DNA of 47,581 nt from a virus. The stretch covers positions 1 through 47,581 of IMG/VR virus record IMGVR_UViG_3300033141_001371; one strand, written 5' to 3'. Positions 16,201 to 25,087 of the stretch are shown one piece after another (positions within the stretch are counted from its first letter, which is position 1; every line of letters starts with the position of its first letter). The position numbers and the translations under genes are program-made. Below the pieces are notes generated by a model that saw only the letters and a program-made list of their open reading frames with translations, was not told the DNA's origin and did not search any database.

Positions 16201-19069
16201 CTTCCATATGGTGAGTCGTAGGTTTCTCGGGGTTGATGTCATTAGTGAACTCGGCTGGACTGTTCTCCCCGGCAAATGGGTCAGCCCATCCACGGCCGCC
16301 TTCGGGCACGTATCTACTGAGAAGTTTCTTCACTGGAGGCATCTTGAACGTATGTTTGGTAGGGAACGCCCAGGCCATCGACATCTTAGGTTCCCAGAAC
16401 GTGGGAGTGTGAGTCTGTCTCTGCTTAATCCACTTTCCTCCTTTCCTGTATGTCGCAACCCGAGCCTTACCTACTTGGCCCTCGCCCTTAAGCCTCTTCG
16501 TTATAGTTCCCTGATAGAACTCCTCACCGAGAATAGTAACTACATCATCGGCCGTGGGCTTGGTGAAGAGATGCTTTACGTACAGCCAGAAGCGTTTGAG
16601 CCAAGCTTCTATATCGGCCTTCATGGTTTTGTTCGAGACTCTATCGGTGAAGTATAGACTGACGGACTTGACAAGGTTCTCCTCCTCTGGGTCGCCTCTC
16701 CTTATCTGTTCCTCAGTTCTGGGCACAAGTCTTATACCCTCCTGAACTATATCAGTACCCTTAAGAGCTCCAATCAGAATATGTGCGAACTCTTCAGGTG
16801 GAGCGGACAGGTCTCCCTCCTTAGCCCATATGGCTATCTTTCTACCTATTAGGGACGCCCCCATCACTTCCTCTATCCGTCCTTCGGTGGGCTTCTCCTC
16901 ACTAAGCTTCGTAACATCTTCTCCCTGCCATGTTACGAATACCTTTTCCCATTCTTCGGTTGCTATGTCTGGATAGAGCTTCCTGAGTCTGGATATAATC
17001 TCCGACTTCAGCTCTGGAAATTCGCTCATCAACCGACCAGCTATGCTAGTTCTTGCGTACGCTATTCCCGAATCTTCTATATCCTGTACATCCTTTGCCG
17101 TAGGCTCTCTCTCTGCTAGTTCTTCTGCCGAAACCTCCGGTGGTACTGCTAGTTCCTCGGCTTCCTCCCACTCTCTCATCATATCTTCCTCAGCTATTCT
17201 CTCAGCTTCCCGGGCCTTAGCTATAGCCACGGCATCCGTTAGGTCCTTATCCTCTTTAGGAATTCTGCCCTCTCGTCGGGCTCGAAGCTTCTCCTGCTCT
17301 AATCTGGATTCCTCCGCCATACCCTTCTGTTCAGTCTCATACATACGTTGTTCTTTCAGAGATGCTACAGTCCTTCTGAAGTCATTGAACTCCTCCGGCG
17401 TATCAAACATGTGTCTAATTATCTTAGGATTCCTGGCCATAACCACCAAGGAATTTAGCTTACTGTTAATCGCAGCTGGACTACCTCCCTCCTCGATAAG
17501 GTCGATGAGTCCCCGTAGTTCGTATTCAGGGTCTAACGTAAGGTCTATGCCGGCGGCTTCGGCCTCTTCGGGAGTGGGTTTGGGAGCTGTAGCTGGGGCA
17601 CCTTTAATCTCCTCGGGCTTCTTCTCGGGAAGGACCTCCGCCGCCGCCTTAGTCGGTTCTGGAACCGTCTCCTCAACCTTGGCGGCCTCGGCCTCTTCCT
17701 GGAGGTTCCTTCGGAGCTGGCTTCTTAGCCTTAGCAGCTTTCTCCGATTCGCTACCTCTGACTTCATCCTCTTTCTGTTCCGGAACATAGCAACAAGTTT
17801 TGCATTATCTGCGGCTGCCAATTCCTTCTCTGTATAGTTGAAGTGCTCTCTCAGCATATCCCTCATCTCCTCGGCAGCCCTCTGTTCACCAGTAAGCCGC
17901 TCCGTCTTTGCTGGTGCCGCCGGAGCTTCCAGAACTTCCATAGACCTAGCTACGTTCTCTGCTTTCGTAGCGGCCTTAGCTCTAGCCGCTTTAGCTTTCC
18001 TCTCCATCATAGCGTTTATTTCGTCTATAACCTCCTGCTTCTCCTGTGGCGACGTGAGCCTTTCATGTATCTTAATACCGCCCCCAATTAGACCTCCAAA
18101 GAGAGCTACATTACCAGTTACGGGCCCGAATTGCTCTAAAAGCACTCCTTTAGCCGTAGGGTACTCCTCCAAGCCTTCCTCGGCCATAAGCCTCTGCTGA
18201 TTGTAGTTAGTGTAAAGTTCTGTTATCTGTTCTGATGTCAGAGTTCCAAGCATTCTCCCGAGAGCTGTTGTCCCTCCTTTGACTATAGCCGGGGCTTTTG
18301 TTACAGCAGGTAACAGAGCTTTCGCAGCCTTCGATAGTGGTTTACCTACCGCACCTTTAAGGATACCGAAGCCTAGGATATTACCTATAGCCTCTGGAAC
18401 CGCCTCGTAAGCTCCCGACTTAGACGCCAGATTCTCGTAGTCGTTGACCTCAACTATTCTACGCCACTCCCTCACGGTTAACGGTACACCACGCTCTTTT
18501 AGAGAAGCTATATTGGCTGCATAGAACAGAGAGTCCAGAACCTGGTCTCTTGTAGCTCTATAAGCTACACCAAACGAGGCTGCAAATGCAGCGGCGGCGC
18601 TTGAGCCCGGGACTGGTATCGGTAAAGTAACGGCACCAGCTCCAAGGGCTGCTCCCGCCGTTGCTAAAGTGTATCCAGAACTTGGAGCCATCTTTGCTAT
18701 GAATTTCATATAGGAAGGGCTCCGTTCCTGGGTATACTTTTTCATGTACTCGGCCTCGCCAGACTGTCCAAAGTCAATAACCCTGTCTATCCAGGAAGTC
18801 GATGTTCTATCTGGGTCTCCACCACGGATAGCTCGACCAAGAGTCTCTACAGCCCCCTTAGCCATACGGACTGGAGTTTCGGCGGCGAACTCTAATGCAC
18901 TGGGAGCTTTCGGTCTAAGCCCCGCGCCCTCCAGTTTGGACTCCACGGCCTCTAGCGAGGGCCCCATGTGGGGCTTCTCGGCCAGTGGCTCCACGGGTCT
19001 GAGTCCCATAGTCTCCAGCTTGGATTCTACGGCCTCCAGCGAAGGACCTTTTCTTTTCTGCTGAAGCAC
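13262..19069 (-). CDS. Giant polyvalent virion protein with embedded DNA methyltransferase
   Basis: A 1,935-residue protein from a GTG with GAGGTG upstream. The N-terminus carries two copies of an 18-residue unit (GPSLEAVESKLE.xGLRP) at about 8-25 and 36-53. A hydrophobic Gly/Ala-rich stretch (about 130-165) and a long charged coiled-coil region (about 340-720) follow. Near 760 is EEFAHILIGAL, like a degenerate metallopeptidase helix of polyvalent proteins. At about 890-1060 lies an amino-methyltransferase with WADPFAGE near 930 and YDPPYS near 976. The C-terminal 500 residues resemble the large polyvalent-protein C-terminal domains. As the last virion gene of a podovirus it is probably ejected with the DNA, where the methylase could mark the incoming genome. 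Subdomain names are inference. Confidence 0.8.
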   Translation of the reverse strand: MLQQKRKGPSLEAVESKLETMGLRPVEPLAEKPHMGPSLEAVESKLEGAGLRPKAPSALEFAAETPVRMAKGAVETLGRAIRGGDPDRTSTSWIDRVIDFGQSGEAEYMKKYTQERSPSYMKFIAKMAPSSGYTLATAGAALGAGAVTLPIPVPGSSAAAAFAASFGVAYRATRDQVLDSLFYAANIASLKERGVPLTVREWRRIVEVNDYENLASKSGAYEAVPEAIGNILGFGILKGAVGKPLSKAAKALLPAVTKAPAIVKGGTTALGRMLGTLTSEQITELYTNYNQQRLMAEEGLEEYPTAKGVLLEQFGPVTGNVALFGGLIGGGIKIHERLTSPQEKQEVIDEINAMMERKAKAARAKAATKAENVARSMEVLEAPAAPAKTERLTGEQRAAEEMRDMLREHFNYTEKELAAADNAKLVAMFRNRKRMKSEVANRRKLLRLRSQLRRNLQEEAEAAKVEETVPEPTKAAAEVLPEKKPEEIKGAPATAPKPTPEEAEAAGIDLTLDPEYELRGLIDLIEEGGSPAAINSKLNSLVVMARNPKIIRHMFDTPEEFNDFRRTVASLKEQRMYETEQKGMAEESRLEQEKLRARREGRIPKEDKDLTDAVAIAKAREAERIAEEDMMREWEEAEELAVPPEVSAEELAEREPTAKDVQDIEDSGIAYARTSIAGRLMSEFPELKSEIISRLRKLYPDIATEEWEKVFVTWQGEDVTKLSEEKPTEGRIEEVMGASLIGRKIAIWAKEGDLSAPPEEFAHILIGALKGTDIVQEGIRLVPRTEEQIRRGDPEEENLVKSVSLYFTDRVSNKTMKADIEAWLKRFWLYVKHLFTKPTADDVVTILGEEFYQGTITKRLKGEGQVGKARVATYRKGGKWIKQRQTHTPTFWEPKMSMAWAFPTKHTFKMPPVKKLLSRYVPEGGRGWADPFAGENSPAEFTNDINPEKPTTHHMEALDFLNTFDRESLAGVLYDPPYSARQAKTSYGVSAKLRARGSVSARKDAIARAVAPGGLVISFGWQTSGMTASRGFRKEEVLVINHSGERHDTLVTVERKVTSADIVGLKRKPEGENVQAELTGSPIITEVRKPKDILSMFAPLTSPYFLAMRLVNKLAKAGDVKNAALVQEAVDHIFSVSDAQTVAMAMQTLDQSTFRAMERGLTNEQKAQSGQACRDYRAGREVKDPVLKELARKVANYFDYMKELLFDYKRTMFRKRMPKAIADLYDKALDTGLTQGDLAGIGSKHRDQLKAALEGYKDIDSWLLDDYITNIEKGNWRIRTKEGTIGYAMTKPETVQKIKEFMAEHKIKKNQEFFIEKTSSYSDYAEWMNATAYRALRTKLYRSLDKDMEDIQEALRGVARIKPGYKMAGPLQKRKGVLKGEKNIFDSLYAYSYAIHKKMALDPVIEDVRRALPKFREFPNLQKEMLAQLEDAKGKYYEGDRRLDEIVETAEDWLNNFLPKLGVDYQFGGRGMRYSRWIGRVRTTEAKMKLGYRPVAAFVNYISGMYHTWVWTGTGIMRDAAIFSRTSEGKALVEDLFPRVAPTFAVMEGGYRGSLKKTSALWAFQSVEKPVRTVGLCANYLMARREGLSEDAAREAAVQGVRFQNFMYNTADIPRILRSPTGKLLGQFRTYTVKELEMMTMLSGKHWARYGGYMLTIGGMRGVVAMIKSIPIIGLLLGWRLLPSGDDEPNMGSISVEEWVDKYFPKYGRGITGAVLESDITAPAIYQLPRTARESFGPFVADIYKLYQLVIQPIAEQHKYVLGRETISDIVTGVMPALYYWDQFIDACISDGWTKDSRNRRVYRADWPDRLLLLAGTKPMEKARQDLLLQIQAREDEALRANRQRCVDRILNHVFGEGFFRKARKKGAEYFPDVVPAPNLSVPAELWDDAAVLGLTRESFEQSAKYRYLTPMQRKVLTSSVINRLPTFYRYRRLK

Positions 19070-19070
19070 C

Positions 19071-20462
19071 TTATTTCACCTCTTCCACCGATGTTATGTC
19101 TTTCCATTCACCAGTTACTGAGTCCACGGCTTTCACCTCGCCTGTGTCTCTATTTATAAAGTACTCGTTACCCTCAGAGTCCTCCCAGAACCTCTCGAAC
19201 CCTGGAGGTATGGCTCCTTGAGTAGTAAGTTGCGGAGCCGCCAACACCTGGGACATTACTCTTGCTACAGCCTCATTCTTATCTACACCAGCCCCTACGA
19301 GCGCAGATATCTGCCTCCTGTAATTCTCTGTGTCCACTCGTTGCTGGTCGCCCAGCTCCTGCCAGATAGCACCTAGTTTCGCCTCACCGGTCTCCATACC
19401 CCTAAGCATATCCATAAAATGTTCATACGCCAGAGCCTCGGCTCCCAGACGCTGCTTATAATTCTCGTATGCAAGAGGAGCCATATACATAGCAACATCG
19501 TCGTCTATTGCGGAGTACATACCAACAGACAAACCCCCTGTTTCGTTCTTAATAGGTTCGCTGTGGTCCTTTAGTTTCTCGAAAGTTCCAGTTTTCGTGT
19601 TCCCAATCCATACCTCGCCACCCGGTAGGAGTATAAACTTGTAGGCTCCTTTGTCCAGCTTCTCCGCTAGTTCCCTATCCAGGGCCTTCTCCGTCGGCTG
19701 TCTGGCTATACTCTCCCGTAGAGCGTTCATGTAACGGGAGTTCTGTATCTGAACTTGCTGTTCAGGAGTTAACATTGTTGCGTCATATGGTTGTCCTGTC
19801 ATGGCCTTACTGAACTCCCTACTACGAGCTACTTGTTCAGAGCCCTCCGCCAACTGATACTGCCATGATTGGGGCTCCCTGGCCATTAGAGCCTTAGCTA
19901 GCTGAGCTAGAACGAACGAAGTTTTACCTCTGTTCTCGGGGGCCATAGCCCGACTGTAGATGTCCCGAGCTCCTCCGAGTGCTCTGGCCAATAGTCCTGG
20001 CTCTGGTGTCGGAGCTGCTGAGGTCGGTGGAGCCACAGGCTCTATTGGCCGGGTAACTGCGCCAGTGGTCGGAGCCGGAACCCTCATTATAGGCACACCA
20101 CGCCCGACGAACTCCGCAGCGTAGTCCCTCGGCTGAACTTCCGGCTGCGTCGGGAGAGCGTACGGAACCTTCACCGTCGGTGCTGGTGCTGGTGCCGGTC
20201 CTCTGATAGCTCTATATATGTTCTCTCCAAACTCCTCAAGAGTCTGAGGTCTCCACTTCAAGATGGACTCTGGAGACGGCGACAGTCGTACCGGCCGGCC
20301 CACCTGGGCCGAGGGCTGCGCTTCAGCCCTCATCCTCTCTCCAAAACCCTTCCCAGAACCCTTCAGGGCCTCAATAAGAGCATCCCAGTAGGTTTTGTCC
20401 TCCTCGAACCCGCTTGTTCCAGGAGTGGTGTAGTAACTAGTTACCTTCTTTCCATTAGGCAT
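19071..20462 (-). CDS. Probable internal virion protein
   Basis: A 463-residue protein with a Pro/Ala-rich, probably disordered region (about 75-150) between a basic N-terminus and a helical middle and C-terminal part. The C-terminus has a short beta repeat-like stretch (FWEDSEGNEYFINRDTGEV). I recognise no family. GGAGG precedes the ATG and palindromic box 5 lies upstream. Its stop overlaps the start region of the giant polyvalent gene. Position between the two other large internal proteins suggests an ejection or core protein. Confidence 0.65.
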   Translation of the reverse strand: MPNGKKVTSYYTTPGTSGFEEDKTYWDALIEALKGSGKGFGERMRAEAQPSAQVGRPVRLSPSPESILKWRPQTLEEFGENIYRAIRGPAPAPAPTVKVPYALPTQPEVQPRDYAAEFVGRGVPIMRVPAPTTGAVTRPIEPVAPPTSAAPTPEPGLLARALGGARDIYSRAMAPENRGKTSFVLAQLAKALMAREPQSWQYQLAEGSEQVARSREFSKAMTGQPYDATMLTPEQQVQIQNSRYMNALRESIARQPTEKALDRELAEKLDKGAYKFILLPGGEVWIGNTKTGTFEKLKDHSEPIKNETGGLSVGMYSAIDDDVAMYMAPLAYENYKQRLGAEALAYEHFMDMLRGMETGEAKLGAIWQELGDQQRVDTENYRRQISALVGAGVDKNEAVARVMSQVLAAPQLTTQGAIPPGFERFWEDSEGNEYFINRDTGEVKAVDSVTGEWKDITSVEEVK

Positions 20463-20490
20463 TTACAAAACACCTCCATATATTCGTTTG

Positions 20491-20513
20491 CTTGTTTCGA
20501 TTATCGAAGCAAG
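20491..20513 (-). promoter_or_regulatory. Palindromic box 5 (before the gene ending at 20462)
   Basis: Read on the minus strand: CTTGCTTCGAT then ATCGAAACAAG, one mismatch (C facing A). TATAAT stands directly before the CCCTTG flank on the same strand, as near box 2. It lies 28 bases before the ATG and 15 bases after the previous stop. Confidence 0.78.
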
Positions 20514-20528
20514 GGATTATATAATCAA

Positions 20529-21986
20529 TTAAGATCCGAGAGCAGCTTCCAACGCCGGCCTGGTAGCCGCCAACGAAGCTCCTTCAGTCATCGGAGCTGC
20601 TGCTATAGATGCCACGGCAGCTACACCTGCTATAGCCTTCTGCCATCCAGATGCCCTCGGAGGATTTTGTCCGATTCCAGCACCAGGGCTTACGAACCCC
20701 TGAAGCGCCTGAAACACATTTATCTCCCAAAGAGCGTCGTTAGTATCGAGCTCTAGATTCACACCCTTCTCGGCTATCTTCGCTGATATCTCCGCGGTAT
20801 TTATCTTATCATACATCCCTACCTTAGTACCCTCAGCCGCTATCTTAGTACGATTGACACCCTGTAATGTAATTACACTCTGCAGAAACGAATTCAATCT
20901 GTCCCTAAATACATTAAGGAACACCGTCTGTTGGGACTGTAGATACCTACCCGCATCAGTCTGCATTATAAGCGTTCCTTGTAGAAGTGAGTTCAATCTC
21001 TCCTTAAATACGTTGAGAAATACTGTCTGCTGAGATTGCAAGTATCTACCTGCGTCGGCCTGTATAGTTGCTAAGTGAGCCGTTATAGTTTGTTTCATAG
21101 TTTCCATGTAAGTAGCTATACCCTGTTGTACAGCCTGTAGATATAGCTTTGACCTGAAGTCCCTAACACCTTTGTTCCTCTGCCCTTCAGTAACAGCATA
21201 CGCTAACGGAAACATATGAGTAGCGTTGTTGAACGCTACAATAGATGATACTCTATTCAGTGTCTTCCGATGCTGGTCATCTTCCTGTCCCTCGAACTCC
21301 GCAACCACATCCCCGATTGGAGTCCCGTCTACCATCTCGACTGCTTTACTTATAGCCTCTGTTACGGCAGTACCAGATGCTGACACAGCTTTATCTACAG
21401 CCTCGGCTATAGCTTCACTGGCGGAGTCCCTAGCCAACGATGACGAGCCACTAACTACATTGTCCGTGGCCTCCGTAGCCTTCTCCAGAGCATCCTCCAC
21501 TATCTTCCCAACTTGCTCTCCCATAATATCTGCTGTCTCAGCTATAGTTCCTCCAGCAGAATCTCTGGCTGCTTCCGACGCTTTGTCAGTTACATCACCC
21601 GCAGCTTCTATGGCTTTCTCCAGTGCGTAATCCACAGCTTGCTGAACCTGCTCCTCAATGGTGTCAGTCGCCTTATCCACAGCTCCCTGCCACAGCTCCT
21701 CAATACTAAGGTTATCTATAAGACCCGCAAAGCCGTCTACCTTGTCCCTAGTATCAGCCAGCATCTCGTCAGGGTTGTAGGCAGTCTCGTTTAGATAAGG
21801 GGAGTCCGCCTCTGCAACTTCTACCACAGCTCCCATTAGACCCTTTACAGCAGACCCCTCATCCAGACCACTAGCCTCCGACCAATGGAACTGGGGGTCG
21901 CCTGGATAGTCCAAACCCAATGTCATAGCGTGTGCCATCTGTACATGCTCAGGATAACTAACTCCACCTGCATGTCCTCCTGCCAT
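20529..21986 (-). CDS. Probable internal virion protein with tandem repeats
   Basis: A 485-residue protein. Residues 70-235 are a long Ala/Glu/Lys/Asp-rich amphipathic helix region with repeating ALEKA(I/T)EA, ARDSA and similar units. Near 305-370 a 29-residue unit (QxDAGRYLQSQQTVFLNVF...) occurs twice in tandem. The C-terminal 40 residues are Ala-rich and hydrophobic. The amphipathic helices suggest membrane insertion or a trans-envelope channel during DNA ejection, as for podovirus core proteins; this is inference from composition and position. AGGAGG precedes the ATG. Confidence 0.65.
   Translation of the reverse strand: MAGGHAGGVSYPEHVQMAHAMTLGLDYPGDPQFHWSEASGLDEGSAVKGLMGAVVEVAEADSPYLNETAYNPDEMLADTRDKVDGFAGLIDNLSIEELWQGAVDKATDTIEEQVQQAVDYALEKAIEAAGDVTDKASEAARDSAGGTIAETADIMGEQVGKIVEDALEKATEATDNVVSGSSSLARDSASEAIAEAVDKAVSASGTAVTEAISKAVEMVDGTPIGDVVAEFEGQEDDQHRKTLNRVSSIVAFNNATHMFPLAYAVTEGQRNKGVRDFRSKLYLQAVQQGIATYMETMKQTITAHLATIQADAGRYLQSQQTVFLNVFKERLNSLLQGTLIMQTDAGRYLQSQQTVFLNVFRDRLNSFLQSVITLQGVNRTKIAAEGTKVGMYDKINTAEISAKIAEKGVNLELDTNDALWEINVFQALQGFVSPGAGIGQNPPRASGWQKAIAGVAAVASIAAAPMTEGASLAATRPALEAALGS
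20880..21065 (-). repeat. Two 87-bp tandem coding repeats
   Basis: Units at 20979-21065 and 20880-20966 (99-bp period) encode 29-residue segments that differ at only about five positions, while many third codon bases differ. The duplication is therefore old and the protein repeat is maintained by selection. Confidence 0.8.
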
Positions 21987-21998
21987 TTCTTACACCTC

Positions 21999-22433
21999 CT
22001 ATATTGGTATCCTTCCGTAGACTGTAGCTATGGAGCCCCCAGCTAAAAGTACGAGCTCCTTAAGCCTTTCTACGTCAGTATATAATGTTATCTCCGTACA
22101 GCCCTGGCCTCTGCCGTACTTAGCTAGAGCCGAGAGGGCTTCCATCCAAAGACTGTCAGCAATTGGCTCATCGGACGTCCTAACGAGAGCTTCTATAATC
22201 AAGGACTTCCTCCTGGTTAGGTCTTCTCTAGCCATCATCGTTAAGCCTATGGCGACAGTCTTGTTCTCATGCTCCAGGCTCCAGCACTGCATAGCCTCAG
22301 ACAAGATAAGCTCCGCTATATTAGCCATAATACCGTCCGTCTTCTCGTAGTGCGACAGTAACCCTATTCTCAGAGGCTCAGAGATAACGCTCCAGTTTCT
22401 GAGCGCCTGTTCTGGCTGTAGGAGGATTAACAT
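21999..22433 (-). CDS. GNAT-like small internal virion protein
   Basis: A 144-residue protein with the pattern of acetyltransferase-fold (GNAT) proteins: a WSLEHENKTVAIGLTMM strand pair in the middle and a late helix plus TEITLYT strand, followed by a VYGRIP end. T7-type podoviruses carry a similar small GNAT-like internal protein (gp13) next to the tube and core genes, and the position here agrees. The motifs for acetyl-CoA binding are poor, so it may be structural only. The ATG at 22433 has AGAGGTGA just before it; a GTG two codons upstream is possible. Overlaps the previous gene by 56 bases. Confidence 0.5.
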   Translation of the reverse strand: MLILLQPEQALRNWSVISEPLRIGLLSHYEKTDGIMANIAELILSEAMQCWSLEHENKTVAIGLTMMAREDLTRRKSLIIEALVRTSDEPIADSLWMEALSALAKYGRGQGCTEITLYTDVERLKELVLLAGGSIATVYGRIPI

Positions 22434-23982
22434 ATTCACCTCTTATTCCACGTTTATCTACTAATTTCCATCTAACTATAATGTAATCTATATCTAACTC
22501 CGAGTACGGACTACCTCGTACCTTGACTCTGAACTCCAGAGCCGTGATAGGTCTCTGAGATATTCCTTCCTTGTTTACCTTGACCCACTCTGTACTTCTG
22601 TATGCGTCCTCGCCGGCATATCTAAAGTCTATAGCAGTCTCCATCGGAACTTTAGACGAGCCGACGACCTCGACGGAGTCTATGGTTTTGAGAGCCCGAA
22701 TGCCGAAGTCGAACTCCTCAGTAGTAACTCTCCACGAGGTATCTCCCTTAGCCTCAAATACACCCTTTAATAAGCCGTCTATTCTGTACAAACTTGTAGG
22801 CAGCTCCGACACCTGACCAAGGCCGCCTTCGGTAAGTACATACCCAGCGTCTTCATCACTGAAATAGAACTCTCTGTGCTCGGGGTCGTAACAACCGACA
22901 ATGTAGTTGCCGTTGTCTATGGCTGTCTGGAACCACTCCTCATATCCCAGTCTGGTAAGCTTCAAGCTTCCGTCGACATGCCAGACAGCACCTGTAGTAT
23001 CCACAAAGGCGTGCTGCTTGTCATCGCCAGCTACGGCGCTTCTGCTGGCTATACCCACGTCCAGCAAAACATCTGGACTGTACATAGAGGGTGCATAGTA
23101 TCTATCCTGCTTCAGTGTCAGAGCCACAACGCAGCTGTCCGTATATGCTATGACATTCATACCAAGAGACTTTACACATCTGACAGTTCCCTGCGTAGGC
23201 ATAGGGATGAGTCCCATCTCGCCACTGGTAAGGTCCTCCAGCCATTTGGGTCTGCTATTGCTAAAGCCACCACCGGATAAGAAACCTGACTGTGCTACGT
23301 CTGGATACAGTAGCCAGTATAAGTCCCCAGCTCCTCCACCTATAGAACTATACATCACAAAGTTACTTCCTACGTCTATATCCTTGGACCAACCAGACGG
23401 AAGTCTGGACATAAGAGCTTGTAGGTTCGTAGTCCAGGTGCTCGACCAGAAGTTGGTAGAGTCAAACCCAGCCAGGATACTTCTACCCCGATGTACACAA
23501 CCAGTCTGTATAGTTATGTCGTCCTGGAGTAGATACTTATCTACACCGCCCACAAGAGCTGTATTGGCCTTGAATACCTGACAGGAACCGTTCAGTAGTA
23601 TCCAAGAGTTACCGAAGTCCATAAAGTGCCAAGGACCTCCAGCGACTACAGCGTCCTCGACATCAGTGTTGTCGTATTCGTATAACGTTAGCTCAGTCTT
23701 CGTCCAGTCGCTCTCGTCTACAGTATACACCTTATCACTGTCAGCCAACAACGTTACTTCCCGTCCCCGAAACAGCTGAGGATACGGAAACGCTATAGTC
23801 AGGCCCGAGAAGGGGTTCGTGAAGCTCTCATGAGGTATGAGCTTCCTCAAATTTAGAACTCTGTCCGACAAGTGGGGTTTGGTGTTCATACACTCCACGA
23901 GCCCCATCGGACCTTCGACACTTCTTGGCGACCGTCTTAGACCGTTAACTATCGTTCTTATAGGGAACTCGAACTGCTTCAT
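22378..23982 (-). CDS. Tail tube (nozzle-like) protein
   Basis: A 534-residue beta-rich protein starting MKQFEFPI at the ATG that overlaps the previous stop (ATGA). It opens like podovirus tail tubular/nozzle proteins (T7 gp12 type): NGLRRSPRSVEGPMGLVECMNTKP, then many short beta stretches with DSDKVYTVDESD and WHVDGS elements consistent with a propeller-like fold. It sits after the adaptor and before the internal proteins, the usual order. It likely forms the lower short tail. The assignment is by N-terminal pattern, length and context. Confidence 0.65.
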   Translation of the reverse strand: MKQFEFPIRTIVNGLRRSPRSVEGPMGLVECMNTKPHLSDRVLNLRKLIPHESFTNPFSGLTIAFPYPQLFRGREVTLLADSDKVYTVDESDWTKTELTLYEYDNTDVEDAVVAGGPWHFMDFGNSWILLNGSCQVFKANTALVGGVDKYLLQDDITIQTGCVHRGRSILAGFDSTNFWSSTWTTNLQALMSRLPSGWSKDIDVGSNFVMYSSIGGGAGDLYWLLYPDVAQSGFLSGGGFSNSRPKWLEDLTSGEMGLIPMPTQGTVRCVKSLGMNVIAYTDSCVVALTLKQDRYYAPSMYSPDVLLDVGIASRSAVAGDDKQHAFVDTTGAVWHVDGSLKLTRLGYEEWFQTAIDNGNYIVGCYDPEHREFYFSDEDAGYVLTEGGLGQVSELPTSLYRIDGLLKGVFEAKGDTSWRVTTEEFDFGIRALKTIDSVEVVGSSKVPMETAIDFRYAGEDAYRSTEWVKVNKEGISQRPITALEFRVKVRGSPYSELDIDYIIVRWKLVDKRGIRGEYVNPPTARTGAQKLERYL

Positions 23983-24338
23983 AATCTCACCATCACCTCG
24001 AAGGCTATCCATACATCAGATACTGGAACAGACGACACTAGAATAACTCTATCTCCGAGGCCCACTGGTATAGTACCTGGAATGTCGAGATGCCCCTGAG
24101 CTACAGGAAAGGAGTACTCGGTCAGTCTGTTGTTTCTGGCAATTACATCCACTATGAACTCGGCTCCCTTCGGGACGGCTCCTCCTATATACACATGTCC
24201 TCTCCTAATAACTCCTTCTGAGGTAGACAGGAACCTGACCAGTGGGGTGTGAACGTCTGCCGTGCCTTCTACGTACCAACTATATGGAATACCTGTAAGC
24301 TTTCGCTGTTCCCTTTTGGGCTTTATCACTCTAGTCAT
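23979..24338 (-). CDS. Hypothetical virion protein (tail-associated)
   Basis: A 119-residue beta-rich protein with GAVPKGAEFIVDVIARN and DIPGTIPVGLGDRVILVSS stretches, resembling small phage tail or head-tail completion proteins that form beta barrels. The ATG at 24338 has GAGGGG seven bases upstream; the frame extends five codons further to a TTG. It sits between the adaptor and tube genes and overlaps the latter by four bases. No family is certain. Confidence 0.6.
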   Translation of the reverse strand: MTRVIKPKREQRKLTGIPYSWYVEGTADVHTPLVRFLSTSEGVIRRGHVYIGGAVPKGAEFIVDVIARNNRLTEYSFPVAQGHLDIPGTIPVGLGDRVILVSSVPVSDVWIAFEVMVRL

Positions 24339-24342
24339 ACCA

Positions 24343-25074
24343 TCACCCCTCAATTTGAGTTATTCCAGCAGACTCCTCATCTGCCAGATTGCGGTCTATA
24401 CCAGATACTCGAGACGCAATGACTCTCATCCAGTCTCTCACTCCCTCGGTGTTCCGGTGGAACTCTTCTAGAGCCATATACGTAGCCTGTATCAGAACCT
24501 CAGGATATCTTACAGTCCAGAAAGTCTCATCGGTGTCCTCCGAGAGTTCCTTTGAGAACCACTTGGCCTTTACACTTATGGTATATATACCATCGGCCGG
24601 TGGCATAAACAAGATTCCAGAGTACGCAAAATGGCTGCCAAACATAATCCCGTCGGTATCGTAAGTATAGTCGTCGTCGTAGTTGTCTTCTGTAAGGTCC
24701 GCCTGCTCCGGGGCCAGACCCATAACTAAGGGAGCAAAGTACCTTGGTTGCCCTCGAGTCTCGTCTGCGGCGGCCTTGTCATAGATCTCCCTCAGCCACT
24801 TTAGGCTCTTCTTAGCAAGCATAACTCTACCGTCGGCATTCGCCAGCCATACTTCCTCAATGGCTCGAGTATTCTGAAAGGTTAACGTTATGTCTCCGGC
24901 GGCTATGTCCTTTTTAAGCCAGGCAGAGGACTTAGGGCTGTCCTGTAGACTGTCTAAGTATCTCTGCCCAGCATTAATCAGGAAATTTGCGCCGTTGTCA
25001 ACATTCTTAGCCTTAACCAGATGTTCGTATCCACTAAGAGCTATGAACTTAGCTCTTACCTCTCCCAGATTCAT
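24343..25074 (-). CDS. Head-tail adaptor (tail tubular A-like) protein
   Basis: A 243-residue protein starting MNLGEVRAKF, with an N-terminal helix, an INAGQRYLDSL helix near 30-45, and a C-terminal ...ALEEFHRNTEGVRDWM helix pair, as in podovirus adaptor proteins that connect the portal to the tube. It follows the capsid genes and precedes the tube protein. The start at 25074 is favoured by spacing from AAGGAGGTC; an ATG at 25080 is only three bases from that site. The ribosome site itself is formed by the flank of palindromic box 6. Confidence 0.65.
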   Translation of the reverse strand: MNLGEVRAKFIALSGYEHLVKAKNVDNGANFLINAGQRYLDSLQDSPKSSAWLKKDIAAGDITLTFQNTRAIEEVWLANADGRVMLAKKSLKWLREIYDKAAADETRGQPRYFAPLVMGLAPEQADLTEDNYDDDYTYDTDGIMFGSHFAYSGILFMPPADGIYTISVKAKWFSKELSEDTDETFWTVRYPEVLIQATYMALEEFHRNTEGVRDWMRVIASRVSGIDRNLADEESAGITQIEG

Positions 25075-25087
25075 TGACATCGACCTC

